A stretch of DNA of 64,000 nucleotides, taken from contig NC_037314.1 of NCBI RefSeq assembly GCF_000143535.2, positions 2,232,001-2,296,000 of the forward strand, written 5' to 3'. This DNA comes from Botrytis cinerea B05.10. Lineage: Eukaryota; Ascomycota; Leotiomycetes; Helotiales; Sclerotiniaceae. The notes beneath the pieces were generated by a model. The model searched no databases. It worked only from the letters and a program-made list of their open reading frames with translations, and was not told the DNA's origin. Below are positions 1 through 13,238 of the stretch, one piece after another. Every line of letters begins with the position of its first letter. Position 1 is the first letter of the stretch. Both the position numbers and the translations under genes were made by a program.

Positions 1-2
1 TA

Positions 3-332
3 CAACCCATCACGAGACGTTGCATAAAAAACGCAACTGGACAGCCGGTATTTACTGATTTGGAAGAGCCGATTTATGCGAACATTGAGGGGGTGGATGA
101 TTCGACTCTGCCAAAGAAGAATGAGAAGGGAGAGTTTGAATATAAGAAGTTGGAGGTGAAAGCAGGAACTTTGATATTGATGCATGGTAATTTGATGCAT
201 AGAAGTGAAGCGAATAAAAGTAGTAAGAGTCGTGTTGCGTTTAACTTTGGGGTTGTGGAGGGTGAACACGGGTGGCTAGAAGATAATTATCTTCAGCCTT
301 ATGAAGGAACAACGGAGTTTGAGAAATTGTAA
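3..332 (+). CDS. Phytanoyl-CoA dioxygenase (PhyH)-like protein, C-terminal part
   Basis: Partial gene cut by the left edge of the window; the frame is open from base 3 to the TAA at 330-332 (about 109 residues). The pattern around 'LMHRSEANKSSKSR' matches the end of the PhyH double-stranded beta-helix: the His would be the distal Fe(II) ligand and the Arg ten residues on the 2-oxoglutarate anchor, as in human phytanoyl-CoA hydroxylase. The preceding 'LEVKAGTLILMHGN' is the usual strand before that ligand. The family hydroxylates CoA esters or small molecules with Fe(II) and 2-oxoglutarate; the substrate here cannot be told. The start, the first half of the iron site and any introns lie outside the window. 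Confidence 0.8.
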   Translation, partial: QPITRRCIKNATGQPVFTDLEEPIYANIEGVDDSTLPKKNEKGEFEYKKLEVKAGTLILMHGNLMHRSEANKSSKSRVAFNFGVVEGEHGWLEDNYLQPYEGTTEFEKL

Positions 333-650
333 AGCAGTTGCATGAATTCAATCTTATGTTTTGTCCTTTGTATGAAAGCTGATAGCAAATGAGTTTGAAT
401 CAAATCAAGACAATCGTTTCACTAACTTTAGTTTTTTTATTTTAAAAAAAAACGATATAAAAAAAGAACAAAAGCGCGTGAAGCTTTCAAGGTGCTTTTA
501 GGCAGGTATGTGTGAACAGATATAACGTAAAATTTATACATGAATTGCAATAACGCTATCAAGAACTATGTGGATATATATACAAAGAAATGGTTTCTCT
601 TCCTTCCCCCTCTATTCTTTCTATCAGAACGCCAGAGTTTATACACTACT
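333..650. other. Convergent intergenic region
   Basis: About 320 bases between two converging genes. It holds A-runs and T-runs around 430-470 and no ORF that I can support; it most likely carries the two 3' UTRs. Confidence 0.5.
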
Positions 651-3174
651 CTATTCATCAAGCTCATAACCGAATGGGCAGGTATCATCGTCATCATCGC
701 CAGAGGAAGCGCTAGCAGCTGCCGAGGAAGCAGATGTAGTAGCACCCGAAACAGCGGATGCAGATGCAGCGGCGCTTGAAACTGCTGGAGCTGAAGCAAC
801 ACTGCTTCCCGAGGAAGCTGAAGATGAAGCGGTGGTGGAGGCAGCAGAGATAGTCTCTCCAGCCAATGCCAAAATTTTCTGTGCGGCTTGCTCAGCAGCA
901 ACCATGATAATAGCTTGAGTGTTACCAGTTGGCATATCAGGGTGAATAGAAGCATCCACGACGAACAAGTTATCGGTTCCCCAAACTTGGGTGTTGGTAT
1001 CGACAACTGAAGTTCCATCGTTGGTCTCACCCATAATAGCAGTACCAGTGTAATGATCACCGGTAACATAAGTACCAGAAGAGACCAAAGAAGAACCGGT
1101 AATTGTGCTATCGGATGGTGTAAGCATGGTGCTGTTCTTGGCGGCATTGAGGAAGTAGTCAATCATGGTCTCCATGGCAGATTGATCGTCTGCGGTGTTC
1201 ATCCATGGGTTAGTGGTGAATTCTGTGGCACCGGAGCTGGTAATACCAAGAACACCACTAGATGTTAAACCATGGGTAAGGTAGAGCTTGATGCGGACTT
1301 GACCAGCAGCGGGGGAGTTGCAGGTTCCTTGGAAGTATTTGGTTCCGCTGGTGGTGTTAAGGGAAGTCCAGAAGTTTAATCTTTGACCAGATTGAACAAG
1401 GGGTCCGGTTTGTTGGGCGAAGAGATCAATGTTGGCAGTACTTGGGGAGGTGAAATCAGTTGACACCATCGAGGTGGAGTTGCTAGCCATGGCACCGGTA
1501 ACGTTGAAAGTAAGGGTGAAGATTGGGTGGTCCTTGAGGTTCTTTCCGACTGGAAGGTTAATCCAGTCAGATTCAGCTGGGAGGGTAACACAGCTGCTTC
1601 CATTCTTCACAGTGGTGATTTGATCAGTTGGACCAATTCCACTGTTGATCAAGATACGAGGAGTAGACATGGCTCCACTGGCAAGAATAAGCTTACCACC
1701 TGCATTGAGGTTGATGATTTGACGAACACCGGTGCTAGTGTTTTCAACTTCAACACCGGAGAATGTGGTACTGTTGGTGGTGCTTCGGATACCTCTTACA
1801 ACCTTAGTATTCAATTGGGCTTTGAAGTTGTTCATGGCAGTAGCGAGAGGATAGTAAGACTTGACTGGACCAGCACGAAGACCATCTTGGATATCCCATG
1901 GTGGATGAGAGTAAGCTAGAGTCTTCGAGTTTGGTGATTTGATAGCATCAACTTCAGACCATCCAAGGTTACCCAAGAATGAAGATAGAATGTTCCATAC
2001 GCTTTGATCGTATCTTTGCGAGTTTGAGGTAGGGTTGGTAGTACCAGGGTTACGCTCATAGAGTCTGTCGGCGGATGCACTGACATCGGTCCATTTCCAT
2101 CCAGTTGGCCATTTGTCATCGAAATCAGCTTCTTGTGGACGGACGAACATCAAGGCATTGACCATAGTACCACCTCCAAGAATACATCCAGCCATTGAAG
2201 CAGTGTCTGTGCAGTATTCATCGGAGACAGAAGCGCTGGTGAGATAGTATGACATGGAAGGAACATCATACTGGGTTACGGTGTCGTTCCATGAAACAGT
2301 AGATCTACCACCAGTAGCATAGGTGGAAACGTTTCCTCTTTCTAACATCAAGACAGATGCACCGCTCTCGGCGAGACGCTCTGCAACGATGATACCAGCT
2401 GGACCTGCACCTGCGATGATGTAATCGTAGGTTGAGTTAGAAGTTGATACGGTAGTGTTTGAGCAAGTTGTGGTAGTGGTAGATGCGGTTGTGTTGCTGG
2501 CGCTGGCAGCGCTGGCCATAGCAGCCCACGTGGCGTAGTTATCGTTCGCAGCATTGGCTGTTTGAATGCCAAAATCACCATACCCAGTACCGTGGTAACT
2601 GAAAGTCGCACCAGTAGCAGAGGCCGCATTTGTGACTGTGCCGTTACCAAGAGCCCATCCAACAACGACCTGACTAGCACCGGCCGCCAATGTATAAGTG
2701 TTTCCAATACAAGCTTGGCAAAGGAAAGTGTATGACATGTGGGTTGAGTTGACGAAAGTACCCTTTGCGATTGGCAACAATTGTGCTGTGGCATTTGCGT
2801 AGGCACCTGGAGAGGTGTATCCGCTGGTCTCACGCAACGATGCGATGACATCAGTTCCACTAGGCCAAGCAACAATCAACATACTGCCAACCATACTACC
2901 AGTTAATGAAACACCTCCATATCCTGAACCAGCTGTACTTGGGAAGACCTAATTCATGTTAGCATACTGTGCAGTCACTATGCAATGGGCAGGTTCTTAC
3001 AATTTGTCCGATGAAGTCAGATGTGGCATTGGCCTCCATGGCCATACCGAACTGGAATCCTGTGGTGTCTGTTGCACCCTCGAATGTGATACCAGTATTG
3101 GCATCCACGTAGGAGGCAGCTGTTTGAGCAAGAGCTCTGGCGGCAAAGCCAAGAGTGAGTAAAGAAGTGCGCAT
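651..3174 (-). CDS. Cellobiose dehydrogenase (AA8 cytochrome + GMC oxidoreductase)
   Basis: Two exons, 3174-3001 and 2948-651; intron 2949-3000 (GTAAGA...TTAG, branch GCTAAC), phase 0; 823 aa. Residues 1-16 are a signal peptide, so the enzyme is secreted. The N-terminal b-type cytochrome domain (about 20-220) has candidate heme ligands Met77 ('TGSMVGSM') and His177 ('FSYHGTG'), positions close to those of characterised ascomycete enzymes. A Ser/Thr linker follows, then a GMC flavin domain starting with the dinucleotide-binding 'AGAGPAG' and ending with 'HPDMPTGNTQ', which carries the conserved active-site Asn. The enzyme oxidises cellobiose and passes electrons through the heme to lytic polysaccharide monooxygenases. 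The tail is Ser/Ala-rich, ends in a run of Asp and 'CPFGYELDE', and lacks a CBM1. Length and domain order fit the family well. Confidence 0.93.
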
Positions 3175-6100
3175 TTTGAAAATTTGAGATGTATTTCTTG
3201 CGACAGTTGAATTTGAATGAATGTGTATATGAAGTTTTTACTTTCGGAAAATGGTCACCAGACCTGTCAATGAGAGTTTAAGAAAAGAATGAATTTGAAA
3301 AAGAATGTATACCGTCAAGGCAACAACTCAAAGGAAGGAATGAGAGAAGGAACGGAAGAGAAGAAAGAAACAATTCTTGCGATACAGAAGGGAAACTCTA
3401 TTCTTGCGCAGACGCAAACCTTTTGTACTTTCAAAAGCTCGAAATACTCCTATCCTTGTTGAATCCATTGTAATTAATCCATTGTCAATGGTCCCAAAAG
3501 CTTCAATTGTCGAATTCATCTATTCGAGCCTCGACTGTTTCCACTGTCCTGGTAAAGTTTGGCATATGCTTGATTGAGGTTCCTAATCCCCTCTCTCTCA
3601 TTTGTTTCGTTTTATATCGTCTATCTACTTCATTCAAAAGTGGAAGGATCAATGGAGGGGAAGGTACGCCATGAGGCTGTTATTAGATGAATTTATATTG
3701 AGGGGTAAATTAAATAGTCGTCATCTAGACAATTCGCTATGGAAAACCCTTGTTCCCACGTTTCAAAAACTTTCTTTCGCCTATTTTGACGTTTCAAGAT
3801 CTCGCCGGTTCAGGGAGTTATTGGGGATATTGATCCACTCGGTTTCCCATTTTTGGCCTATAGTTTAAACGTTCATCCGAGTATGTTCTAGAAACGGCAA
3901 AATCGTGCCGGGATGAAGTTCCTGCGAGTAAAAGCTTGATAGATGTGATGGTTTCATGACAAAAAATCGAAAAAAAAAATCAAGAATACAGCAAGACAGC
4001 AATTCAAGTAACCAAGACCAACCAAGCCACACTTTTCATCATCGAATTCATGCACAGTGGCTGTGGACACTCTTTATGATATTCTAACCGAATGAAGCAT
4101 CTAGCCCAATTTTTCACATGATTCGGGCCTATCTTGGAAATTAAAGGGAAAGAAAGAAAAGGAATTTGCTTTCATGAGGATTTGATGGATCAATAATGTT
4201 ATTATTGGGTGTGGTAAAACTTTTCTTCATTCGTTGACCACGCGCGAATAATGTGATGAGACCCCCATACTGATAGGGGCGTATTTCCAACGTTCCATCT
4301 GAACTTTCAACAGGATCTGGTGGATAAGTAGCCAATATTCTTATACAGTCCCCTGTATATAAAATTGATTTCTGCCAGGGGACTATTCAATTGACAAGAC
4401 TGAGTGTGCAAGGATTCGGATAATCGGAAAATTCCTTATCCACTGTTGTTTCCTGTACAAAGCATTTCTTTTTGCTCTTTAATATCGAACAATGGGAGAG
4501 ACTTGAACACCTCGCCCCATTCAAATGAGATTAAAAGTACTGTCAAACAAGCACAAACAGGTGGTGCAGAGAAGTCATAGATCGAATGCTCATGCTGCCA
4601 CCTTCTTCGAGCCATAAGTGTCCAAACTCCAACCACAAAAGGGAAGCCACCAGCCCCGAGACGGAAAACGTTCCGCAAAGTCCAGATTCAGTCTATGATT
4701 GCATCAGTGGAATCTTATTTTATCGGCTCCCTATCGACTCCACTTGCAAGTATTCTTCGGTCAATGTCAATATTTTGACGATTGATCTGAGCGTTGGAAA
4801 CCCAAAACTATTGAAAGCCTTGGCCGTTATTGCCATTACCGGACTTTGTATCTCGCGGTCATGCCTCGCATGTTTCCCGTCACTTCCGTTGATAAGAATT
4901 TTGCTGATTTCACCTACCTTTCCTGATGGTAGCGGAGTTGTGCAGGATGAAATAAAACATTTGTAGTTGGAAGCAGACCATCCGGTTGATATTTGCTGGT
5001 TTCTAACTGATGTGGCTGATATCGATCTAGGTGCCACATTGTGGCTCAATTTACCATCACATGACCTGAAACACACAACGACAATTCCCCATCTCCAAGG
5101 GTCTGTTAATTTGTAGGACAAACCAGAGAATGTTTGTCAATTCAGCTGATTATGTCAATTTCTTAGTACTGGATCTCACTTTCTATGCATCTCTAGGTCC
5201 CTCACTTTGTTATTCATAAGTTCATGGATATACTGCAGCAATTCGAGTGAATACAAACGAGAAACGAAACTGCCATCCTGAGATTCTTCTTGTTCCAACA
5301 TCACCGCAACATTCTTTGCTTGCCTTTGAGCGGCGATCTTGAATGAGGAAAGATTTGCCCATTCGGTGTGGCTCATAGAATGTCCGAATCAAAGAAATAA
5401 CAACCTGATACACACGCTCGTTCACCCACCTTCAACGCAATCACATCAAGCACCATAAGCTTGCAAGCAATTGATATGTTCAAAGCGTATTCGAGACGAT
5501 AGATGATGATGGCGGGATCTATTAACCATTTGTCATTTCTCAGCGCCTCGTACATGCCTAAAACACCCAGTACCGAGTGGTGAAATACCTGACGATCAAC
5601 ATAGAATCATTATGCAAAGCGATGTCTGACCTGACAACCTGGAACTGTCGTTTACAAGTGATTTTAATCTTCACTATCCATAGGTGTTGAGTTGATTCCG
5701 TCGTTAGAGGGTGGTAAAGCTTCGCCATTCTCTAGCTCCAATTTCTCACTCAGTATTTGATTGATTTATAGTTAGCATCAAAAGGCAAGGAGACGCAACT
5801 ATCTTTCTCGAGAAGTCTTGTGATCCCTCTTGGGCTTCTTCACTACTGTTGGTTTTGAATTCGCATGACTTATGCATCCTCCAAATCGTACCTTCTTCCT
5901 TAACTGAATAAGAAAAACAGGTAATAAAATGACGGAAATGGTCATCATATCCCCATCCTTTCGTCCAATTCTTTTTAGCCATTCGTTTTTGGGGGTCTAC
6001 AACAGCTTTTTGTGTCACAACGGCAATGATGCATGTCCGCTGCTGTCACGATCTATATTCTCATGAATTGCCATATAAGTCCTGTTGGTGATTCACATTT

Positions 6101-9100
6101 CTGACAACTCTCTCCTAACTGAAAATTCACAAATGGTCACGCCTAACGGTCTCGATACTACTAGAAGATGAGAAATAACTAGATTGATACATTTTTGAAG
6201 CAAAGAATGGAGTAATCCTATCCGGCTGACAAAAGTCCCAAATTGACCATATTCGCTTCTCCTGTCATAATTGGATTATACATTCTGCTATCTCGCGGGT
6301 CCATATAACCACAAAATATCTTCTAAAGCACATTGACCACTGCAATACATGTGTAACCCTCAGAATATGGACATGTAACTGAGCAAGCTGCTATTCACCA
6401 CACTTCTATAACACCCTTGCTAATTCCAGCTTCAAGCTACCTTCTACTCGTAGAATCAGGATATGGATTGCACCTGTAGAAAGCTGTAGTAAAAAAAAAA
6501 TCCTCTTTAAAAAGGGATAGATATCTCGTGTATTTGCGTTGATCAAAGTTATGGAGTAGATAACAATCGAGAGTCGACCGACGGCATTTCTGAGATGGGT
6601 CTTGGGACAAATTTAGGTACTAGCACGGAAAATGATATTCGATAGCCATATGCTAGCCAAGTCCAGGAAAAGTGAACATTAGTATTTCAAGTCTTGCTGT
6701 CGCTAAACCCACATTCAAGTATTGGCACTGTCAGTTGTGCGTATCTTCAGCTTTAGTTCTCATCTCATCTTCGAGACAATTACCGGTGGATGTAATGAGT
6801 TGGCGATGGCTAGGAAACAGCCAGAAACGTCGAAACCCAGGAAAAGTCACACAACACAAACTCATTTTCTATATCAGAATTCTTGGTTGCCGTCCTTGTA
6901 TGGCATTATCCATAGAGCTATAGCCTTATGATTCAAGTTCGAAGATTTCAGCGATGAGGTGCCTTGAATATTAAGAGCTTGTATTACAAACATGCAAGAA
7001 ATATGCGAGTAAGCGAACCATCAAAAGACTGGGAAGCTCACGTACCTGTTCTGCCAATCAAGACATCGAGGAATTTAGTGTACTCATGTATAAGAAACGA
7101 AAAGTGCAATAGTAGCATCCCCAACTGCTCAATACAAGCACTCGGATTCTATCATGAGGAATGAGGAGATCGATAAACTCCAGGTTCCATTGGTCCCAGA
7201 GAATTCATCTAATTTTGACAATTTTCAGTACTGATTATGTACTGTACAAACTTGAGAGTCTACTATATATATACGTCGAAGAAAGACAACAAACTCCTAT
7301 TCTTCTCGTCTAATCTGTTCAACAGTAAAAATCTGTTGATAATTTCATTGTCGTTTGTGAGTGAGTCGATCAAATTTATTTTTTAATACATGATATTATT
7401 TTCAGCCAGTCACATATTCTCACCTTCTAAATGTTCTTTATTTTTGTATTTCTGCATAATTCGTGTCAAAAGCTTGGTAGACAGGCCCTAAAGCACCTAA
7501 TTCCGTGCTTCCCATGAAAAAGCAACTTCTCTTTACTCGCAGATCTGTTGATTTCAGAGGGACTCTTCTAGTATATATATACATTCTCGGTGAAGATCCC
7601 CACTTAGCCATTCTTTGGAATGACGCTTGTAGTGAATTATAAACCTAAAGCCTACTTGCTTACTCCTCAGCTTAAAGGACCCTATGGAACTAGAAGTCCT
7701 GTAAGATCTATAAAACCACGACTTCAAGCCATCGCTTTTTCTTTCTGCAAAAACAAGAAGACAGTCGATAAAACAAGTTAATGATTCCACTCCTTATCGT
7801 ATCTCTTAACAGTATTAAATTGCAAATCTAGCACCATAAGATCCCAGAATATCTACACTAGGGCCCAGTTTCGATTGTCGTATCTTCATTGTCTTCTATA
7901 ATGTCTGTACAATGGACATTTAAAACTAACAACGACGAAAAATCTTACTCGAGTTTTTATTGTCTACAACACATCTCATCATCCCCCTCCTCGCATATCA
8001 TGAAAGCCCCGAGAACAAATACCTAATCTCTTTCATCTCATCTCATCTCACATCACAACATCCCTAAATTAAACCTCCATTTTCCAACTCAGTTTTTAAC
8101 TCTTGAATTCGCGCTATCGGCATCGCTCAACCAATTCCCTAGTGATGAATCCCGGGAATGAAGCCCCTTAAATAGCTACCCAACATACTCAAAAATTCTT
8201 TCTCAAATTCCCTCCAAGCTCTCGTTTCGAGTGGTGAATATCTTCCCTGATATAAATCCCGGCTCCTGCAGAATCCCGCTTGCTTCATCCCAGTTCTTCG
8301 ATATAAAAGACATATGATACGATACATCTGCCCAGAAATCATACTGATAAGTTGACATACATCTTATTCTCTCAAGGAGATCGCAGATTCCAATTCCACC
8401 ATCCAAGTTTACAAATCCCCCTCAAAACAAACTAGAATGCATCTCGTATCCCACAACTCACAACTCCCAACCCACTATCTCCATCTCCACCTCCCTCAAA
8501 AATTCGCAACAACTCCCCTCCCCCTCCCCTCCAACAACCAAAACTCCAAATAACAGCCAGCCAGCAACTCCGCATCTCATCTCATCACAAACCCAACCCA
8601 TCATTGTCATCACTCACATATATCTACCGCTATCCATTCTTCTATTTTCAAGACACACATACATACATACATTGACCTCCCTCCCCCACTTCCACTTCCA
8701 CTTCCACTTCATTACACTTCTATTTTTATTTCCCTTCTTCTTCTTCTTTTGCATCTCCTTGTCCTTCTCCTTTTCATTGATACCACAAACCTCACAACTC
8801 CAGCCCCAATCCCAATAATCACTCAATCAAATCAACATATCAATTAAGATTCCCAAAACAATTATAAAAGCAATTACAAAAAACTACAAAAGAATCAATA
8901 CAGTATTATATTTTACTTTATTCTTCAAAAAACAAAAATCACACGCGAGATATAACAACCTTTTATCAAATATAAATAAATCACAAAAGAAATTAAGTAT
9001 AATACATAATCTATACTATATACATTACCATATCATACCCCACAACTTGTATATGATATGTTAAAGGATTCTCGACAAATTCTATAGGGTAATCTATGTA

Positions 9101-9712
9101 GTTATCTAGTTACCTGTGTTACACATGTTATATGTAGTAGCTATATATATATGTCTCTCGTGCTTATGTGTAAGAAATAAGGAATAAGGAATAGTTGTAT
9201 TGGATCATAGAATATACATCACAGGTATCACAGACATCACGTCACATAACAAGACCCCCAAAATTCAGAAAGCCAATAAATATATCAATCACATCATTAA
9301 TATTCGCGATCTCAAAATCTCAAGACTTATTCTCCTATATTTTCTTCACAAACTATTTTATCTCACCTCTTCCCCTTCCTGGTTCCTGTGCAAACCCAGG
9401 TTTTCAATAACTCTTCCATCCACCCACCAAAGCGACAATTCAATATAACTTCTCCACCCCCAACATATTCAACGGCTATACAAAAGCTTAGTATGTCCGA
9501 ACCAAAACACCATCGCTTTACTAACTCCATGATAAAATATCACCTATATCCTCGCTCCCTATGCGCATCCTACCCCATCTGAAAACCCGATGGGCCATTA
9601 GAAATTCCAGTAACAGAAAATAAATAAAAAAACTACATATGCAGAATGGGTATCATTGCACAGAAAAAAAAAAAGAAAAATGCACGCTCGCTATGCTCAT
9701 CAAGCTCTCTAT
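3175..9712. other. Gene-poor region, no supported gene
   Basis: About 6.5 kb of AT-rich sequence. Its left end must hold the cellobiose dehydrogenase promoter. Open frames here are short, overlap in several frames and lack domain signatures or convincing splice chains. From about 8030 to 8830 the plus strand is strongly pyrimidine-rich (CATCTCATCTC, CTTCCACTTCCA runs). The stretch 8830-9360 is very AT-rich. A minus-strand series of short frames between 4720 and 6018 has a faint coding look and could be an eroded gene, but I cannot identify it. Confidence 0.4.
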
Positions 9713-12555
9713 CTATCTAATCCCTTGAGGTTGTGGTAACCTCTTTCCATCTAGAAATTGCCTTGGGGGTCTCTGTTCATAATAAGGATCAGGTTCTTGT
9801 CTCCTTTTTCTTTCTTCGTATTCTGCTCTTTCTTCTTCGCTTAGACTGAATGCTTTCTTTAGCCATCCAAATGCGCTTCTCTTCTTTTTGACTTTCTTTC
9901 CATCTTCCATTGTGACGGTCGTCATATCGCTCATAACACTCATTCCCATACGGCTTGGTGCCATTGATCTTGATAACCCGCTCGGCACACGCTCGTGGTG
10001 ATGCATCGGAGCTGCAGTCCATGGTCTTTGTAATGGTGAATGTGGGGATGCGTTAACGGGGCGAAAAAATTGCTTTTCGGAGTGAGGGGATGGGATGAAA
10101 TCTCTTGTTAATATGGGTGGCGGAATCTCACGTTCGCGACTTGTTAAAACTGGTGCAGAAATTGCCGAAGAAGGAGATTGAAATGCCGGTGATGGGAGGT
10201 GTTCTTGTATCGAACGAATCGCAATTGGAGGATCTGATTCAGAGCAGTATGCCGAATCGACTCCACGAGATGGAGGTGAATCCTTCACTAGTTCGGGGTG
10301 CCTGGGAATACTTAAAGGTCCTGATCCTTTACGCTCTTCTCTTTTGCGGATTTCATTGTCACGATCCCTGCTCCTTTCATCTCTATTTCTTCGCTCTTCT
10401 CTGTTTGACTCCCTACTACGTTCTTCTCTACGTTCTTCCCTGCGACGTTCTTCCCTGTTTGACTCCCTACTACGTTCTTCTCTACGTTCTTCCCTGCGAC
10501 GTTCTTCCCTGACGCGTTCTCGGCTACGCTCCTCTCTAAGTTGCTTTTCTCTCTGACGCTCCGCTCTATCAGCCGATAAATCCAAAGGCTCAATTCGGCG
10601 CTGCTCGGATCTTTCACGAGGACGAACCACCGTATCAGGCTTCAAATACAGATATGGATCTACTACTGATTCCGCAACTGAAGTGATTCGTGGGGCGGAG
10701 AGTAATTTTGGAGGGGGTTTCAAAGTATCGTTATCAGTTTCGGTTTCCTTATTCTTGAAAGAAAAGCGCTTTCGAAGAGATGGTTTTCTCTTGCCTTCCG
10801 GGGCAGATTGGAGGACAAATCCTTGGGGAATTTCTCTTCTTGGAGAAGTTTCTGGAGAAGCCTTGGGTGAGGTTTTGGGCGAGGTTTTGGGCGAGATGTT
10901 GATCGAAGGTTTGGGTGAAGGCTTAGGTGAGGGCTTCGGTGAAGGTTTTGGTGATGGAATTGGGGAATATGTGGTCGGCAAAAGTAATGGGGAATAAGTT
11001 GTCGGAGGCAGCATCGGAGAGTAAGTTGTTGTGGGGAGAATCGGGGAATAAGTGGTGGCGGGAAGGACTGGAGTCGTTGTAGTAAGAACTGGAGTCGTCG
11101 TAGTAAGAACTGGAGTCGTCGTAGTAAGAACTGGTGTCGTCGTAGTAAGAACTGGTGTCGTTGCGGGAGGTATTGGGGAGTAAGTTGTTGGAGCAAGAAT
11201 TGGAGAATACGTTGTTGGAAGAAGAAGAGGTGAATATGTGATAGGTTTGAGAGTATATAACAGTTCAGGTTGAGGTTCAGGTTCGGTTTCACTCTCAGAT
11301 TCTGGCTCTGGTTCCGGCTCTGGTTCTGGCTCCGACTCTGGTTCCGACTCTGGCTCCGACTCTGGCTCCGACTCTGGCTCTGACTCTGGCTCCGGGGTTT
11401 GCTCTCGGTCTTGTATCAAGGCAATTTCTGGCAATACGGTTGAAAATGCTGGAGTTGTAGGGCTCGGATCGCTGGGAAGTTCTTTTATCATGGAAGCTCG
11501 AAGATTGCGAGATACTGGAGCAGCTGGTGCTTGTATAGGAGACGAATTATTGAACTACTCATCGTTAACCAAGAATGACATGATTGACCTTGCAAGCTTA
11601 CTCTTGACTCCCGACTTATTCTGCCCGCTCTCCGATCCATTTCTGCCACAATACTTCCTAATTGACCGAGAGAAACTCCCAGATGATTACCTTTGGTTTG
11701 TAACGAGACATAAGCCTTATGCCAACCTTCTACATTTCCACACATTGCGTCGAAGACTCTCTCCATGTTGGGTCGTTGTTTTCGCCATGTCCGACTATCT
11801 TTCTGCCCTGCCAGGTATATTGTGAATTCCCGACAAGCATCCATTCCTTGCTGCGCATCGAGAACAGTGTCCTTCATGGCTGCCGTTGTGCGTGCAATGA
11901 CGTGCTCGATGCGTTCATTGCCACTGACGATTTGCGACCTAAAAGCTCGATCTTCCAACATGGAATCAAAAATGGCGAGATTTTGTAATGGAAGTTTCAA
12001 GTGCTTTAATCTCTCCTCAATATCACTTTGTGCCAAGTCGAAATCCTCCAGCGTCATCTCTAAAAACCCATCTACCTCATTCACATGGCCCTGTAATATT
12101 GACATGACCTGTTCTTCATCTCGAGCGATTCCATTGAGGAGTAGATAAATGCCAAAGGATATTTGTGCCATCAGTTTCCACAATTCATGGTATTTTTGAC
12201 CTGGTTGCCTCTGCCATCGCAAAGCATGTGTATCTTCGGAAACATCCTGATCAATTAAGATCTTTCGTCGGGTCGCTGCGTCGCCGATCTTGGGTGCTGT
12301 TCGAGCTGTGTCGCTAGCCTCTTGCATCGACTCTGCAAAGGCACCTTGCATGGAACTTATTGGATGTTTTGGCACCATGGGATTTTTTGCAACCTCGTTG
12401 ACTTTTTTGACTTCTTTGACATGGTGCACTTCCTTCATTGTATCGTTATTTAACCTCGTGTTGTCTAATCGCATTTCGAAAAGTGAATCATCATCAGGTT
12501 CGAGAATAATCGGAAAACCGACTTCTTGATCAGAAGAAGAGTCGTAAAAGGCCAT
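9713..12555 (-). CDS. Large low-complexity protein with helical N-terminal domain, unknown function
   Basis: Two exons, 12555-11602 and 11554-9713, joined in phase 0 by intron 11555-11601 (GTAAGC...GAGTAG, branch GTTAAC); 931 aa. I chose the ATG at 12555 ('CAACCATGGCC', strong context); in-frame sequence upstream has only a TTG. Residues about 105-318 form a predicted helical domain without a catalytic motif that I recognise. The rest is disordered: Pro-Glu-Ser-Glu repeats (about 373-417), TTYSPI and TTTPVL repeats (424-514), KPSP repeats (523-560), and a charged REERRREERREE segment (650-710). Near the C-terminus is a basic amphipathic block, 'KKKRSAFGWLKKAFSLSEEE' (about 875-895), which might bind membrane or act as a nuclear signal. 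The fold resembles many fungal scaffold-like proteins; function is unknown. Confidence 0.75.
10400..11400 (-). repeat. Tandem coding repeats in the 931-aa protein
   Basis: Several unrelated in-frame repeat families sit side by side: a 6-base PE/SE repeat at about 11281-11396, an 18-21-base TTTPVL and TTYSPI array at about 10975-11235, a KPSP array at about 10855-10965, and a near-exact 57-base duplication of the REERR block at about 10405-10515 (the plus-strand text 'ttctctacgttcttccctgc' recurs). All preserve frame, which suggests ongoing slippage under coding constraint. Confidence 0.7.
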
Positions 12556-13211
12556 GGTTGCCGCAGCCTGCCTACTTGAAGACTTATGCAAGAATTGATA
12601 GTCCTACATGGGTTGATTCAATGTAGCGAGCGCCTCTTAGCTGCATGTGAATATTGACCAGATTCTTGGTATCCACGGTATTGTAGATGAGGTAATATAC
12701 TTTTGATGCAGTGCGCACCACTGATGGTGTACGGCAGCGCTTCTAGAAGTCCACAATTCGGACAATACGAGCAAGCAAAAGATTGCGGTAGGTGCAAGAC
12801 CAGGAAGATGGAGAAAAGGTACCTTTCCTCAGGTGTGACAATCCCAATCCGTCGTGATCTAGTCTACCCTCCCCCCTACAAATGGTCCCTAGTCCACCGA
12901 GGAGGTGTCTGTGTCAGAGTCCACTGTCTACTTGCCGCAGTAGCGTTGAGAAACGGGTGGGCAGTGGGAAAGGCTATCGATAATAATCGCACAAGGCTTT
13001 GGAGGGAAGCGAAGAAGATTTTAGTTCGAATTTGGGTTCATCCTTTCACTATTTATTTTAAGTCAAGGGGACCATGCGCGGGACGAGATCGCCTTTGATT
13101 GCGGAGGTTTTTCGTTTCAAGTCTCGATGTCGCGAATTAAAACAAATGTGCAGCGGAATTCGAAAGAGGACGAAAGGGAAGACAGCAAGGAATGTAAGAT
13201 TTGAGGACTGG

Positions 13212-13238
13212 CGGATGGATGGATGGATGGATGGATGG
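13212..13238. repeat. (TGGA)n microsatellite
   Basis: Six to seven uninterrupted copies of the GGAT tetranucleotide. Confidence 0.9.

Noticed and set aside
566..2875. Long overlapping frames on both strands in the cellobiose dehydrogenase gene
   Set aside because: Shadows of the strongly biased coding frame; none has domain features.
4720..6018. Possible multi-exon minus-strand gene, starting with a bZIP-like 'VDPQKRMAKK'
   Set aside because: The basic region lacks the conserved Asn-x7-Arg, there is no leucine heptad, and the stops between frames could not be removed with plausible introns.
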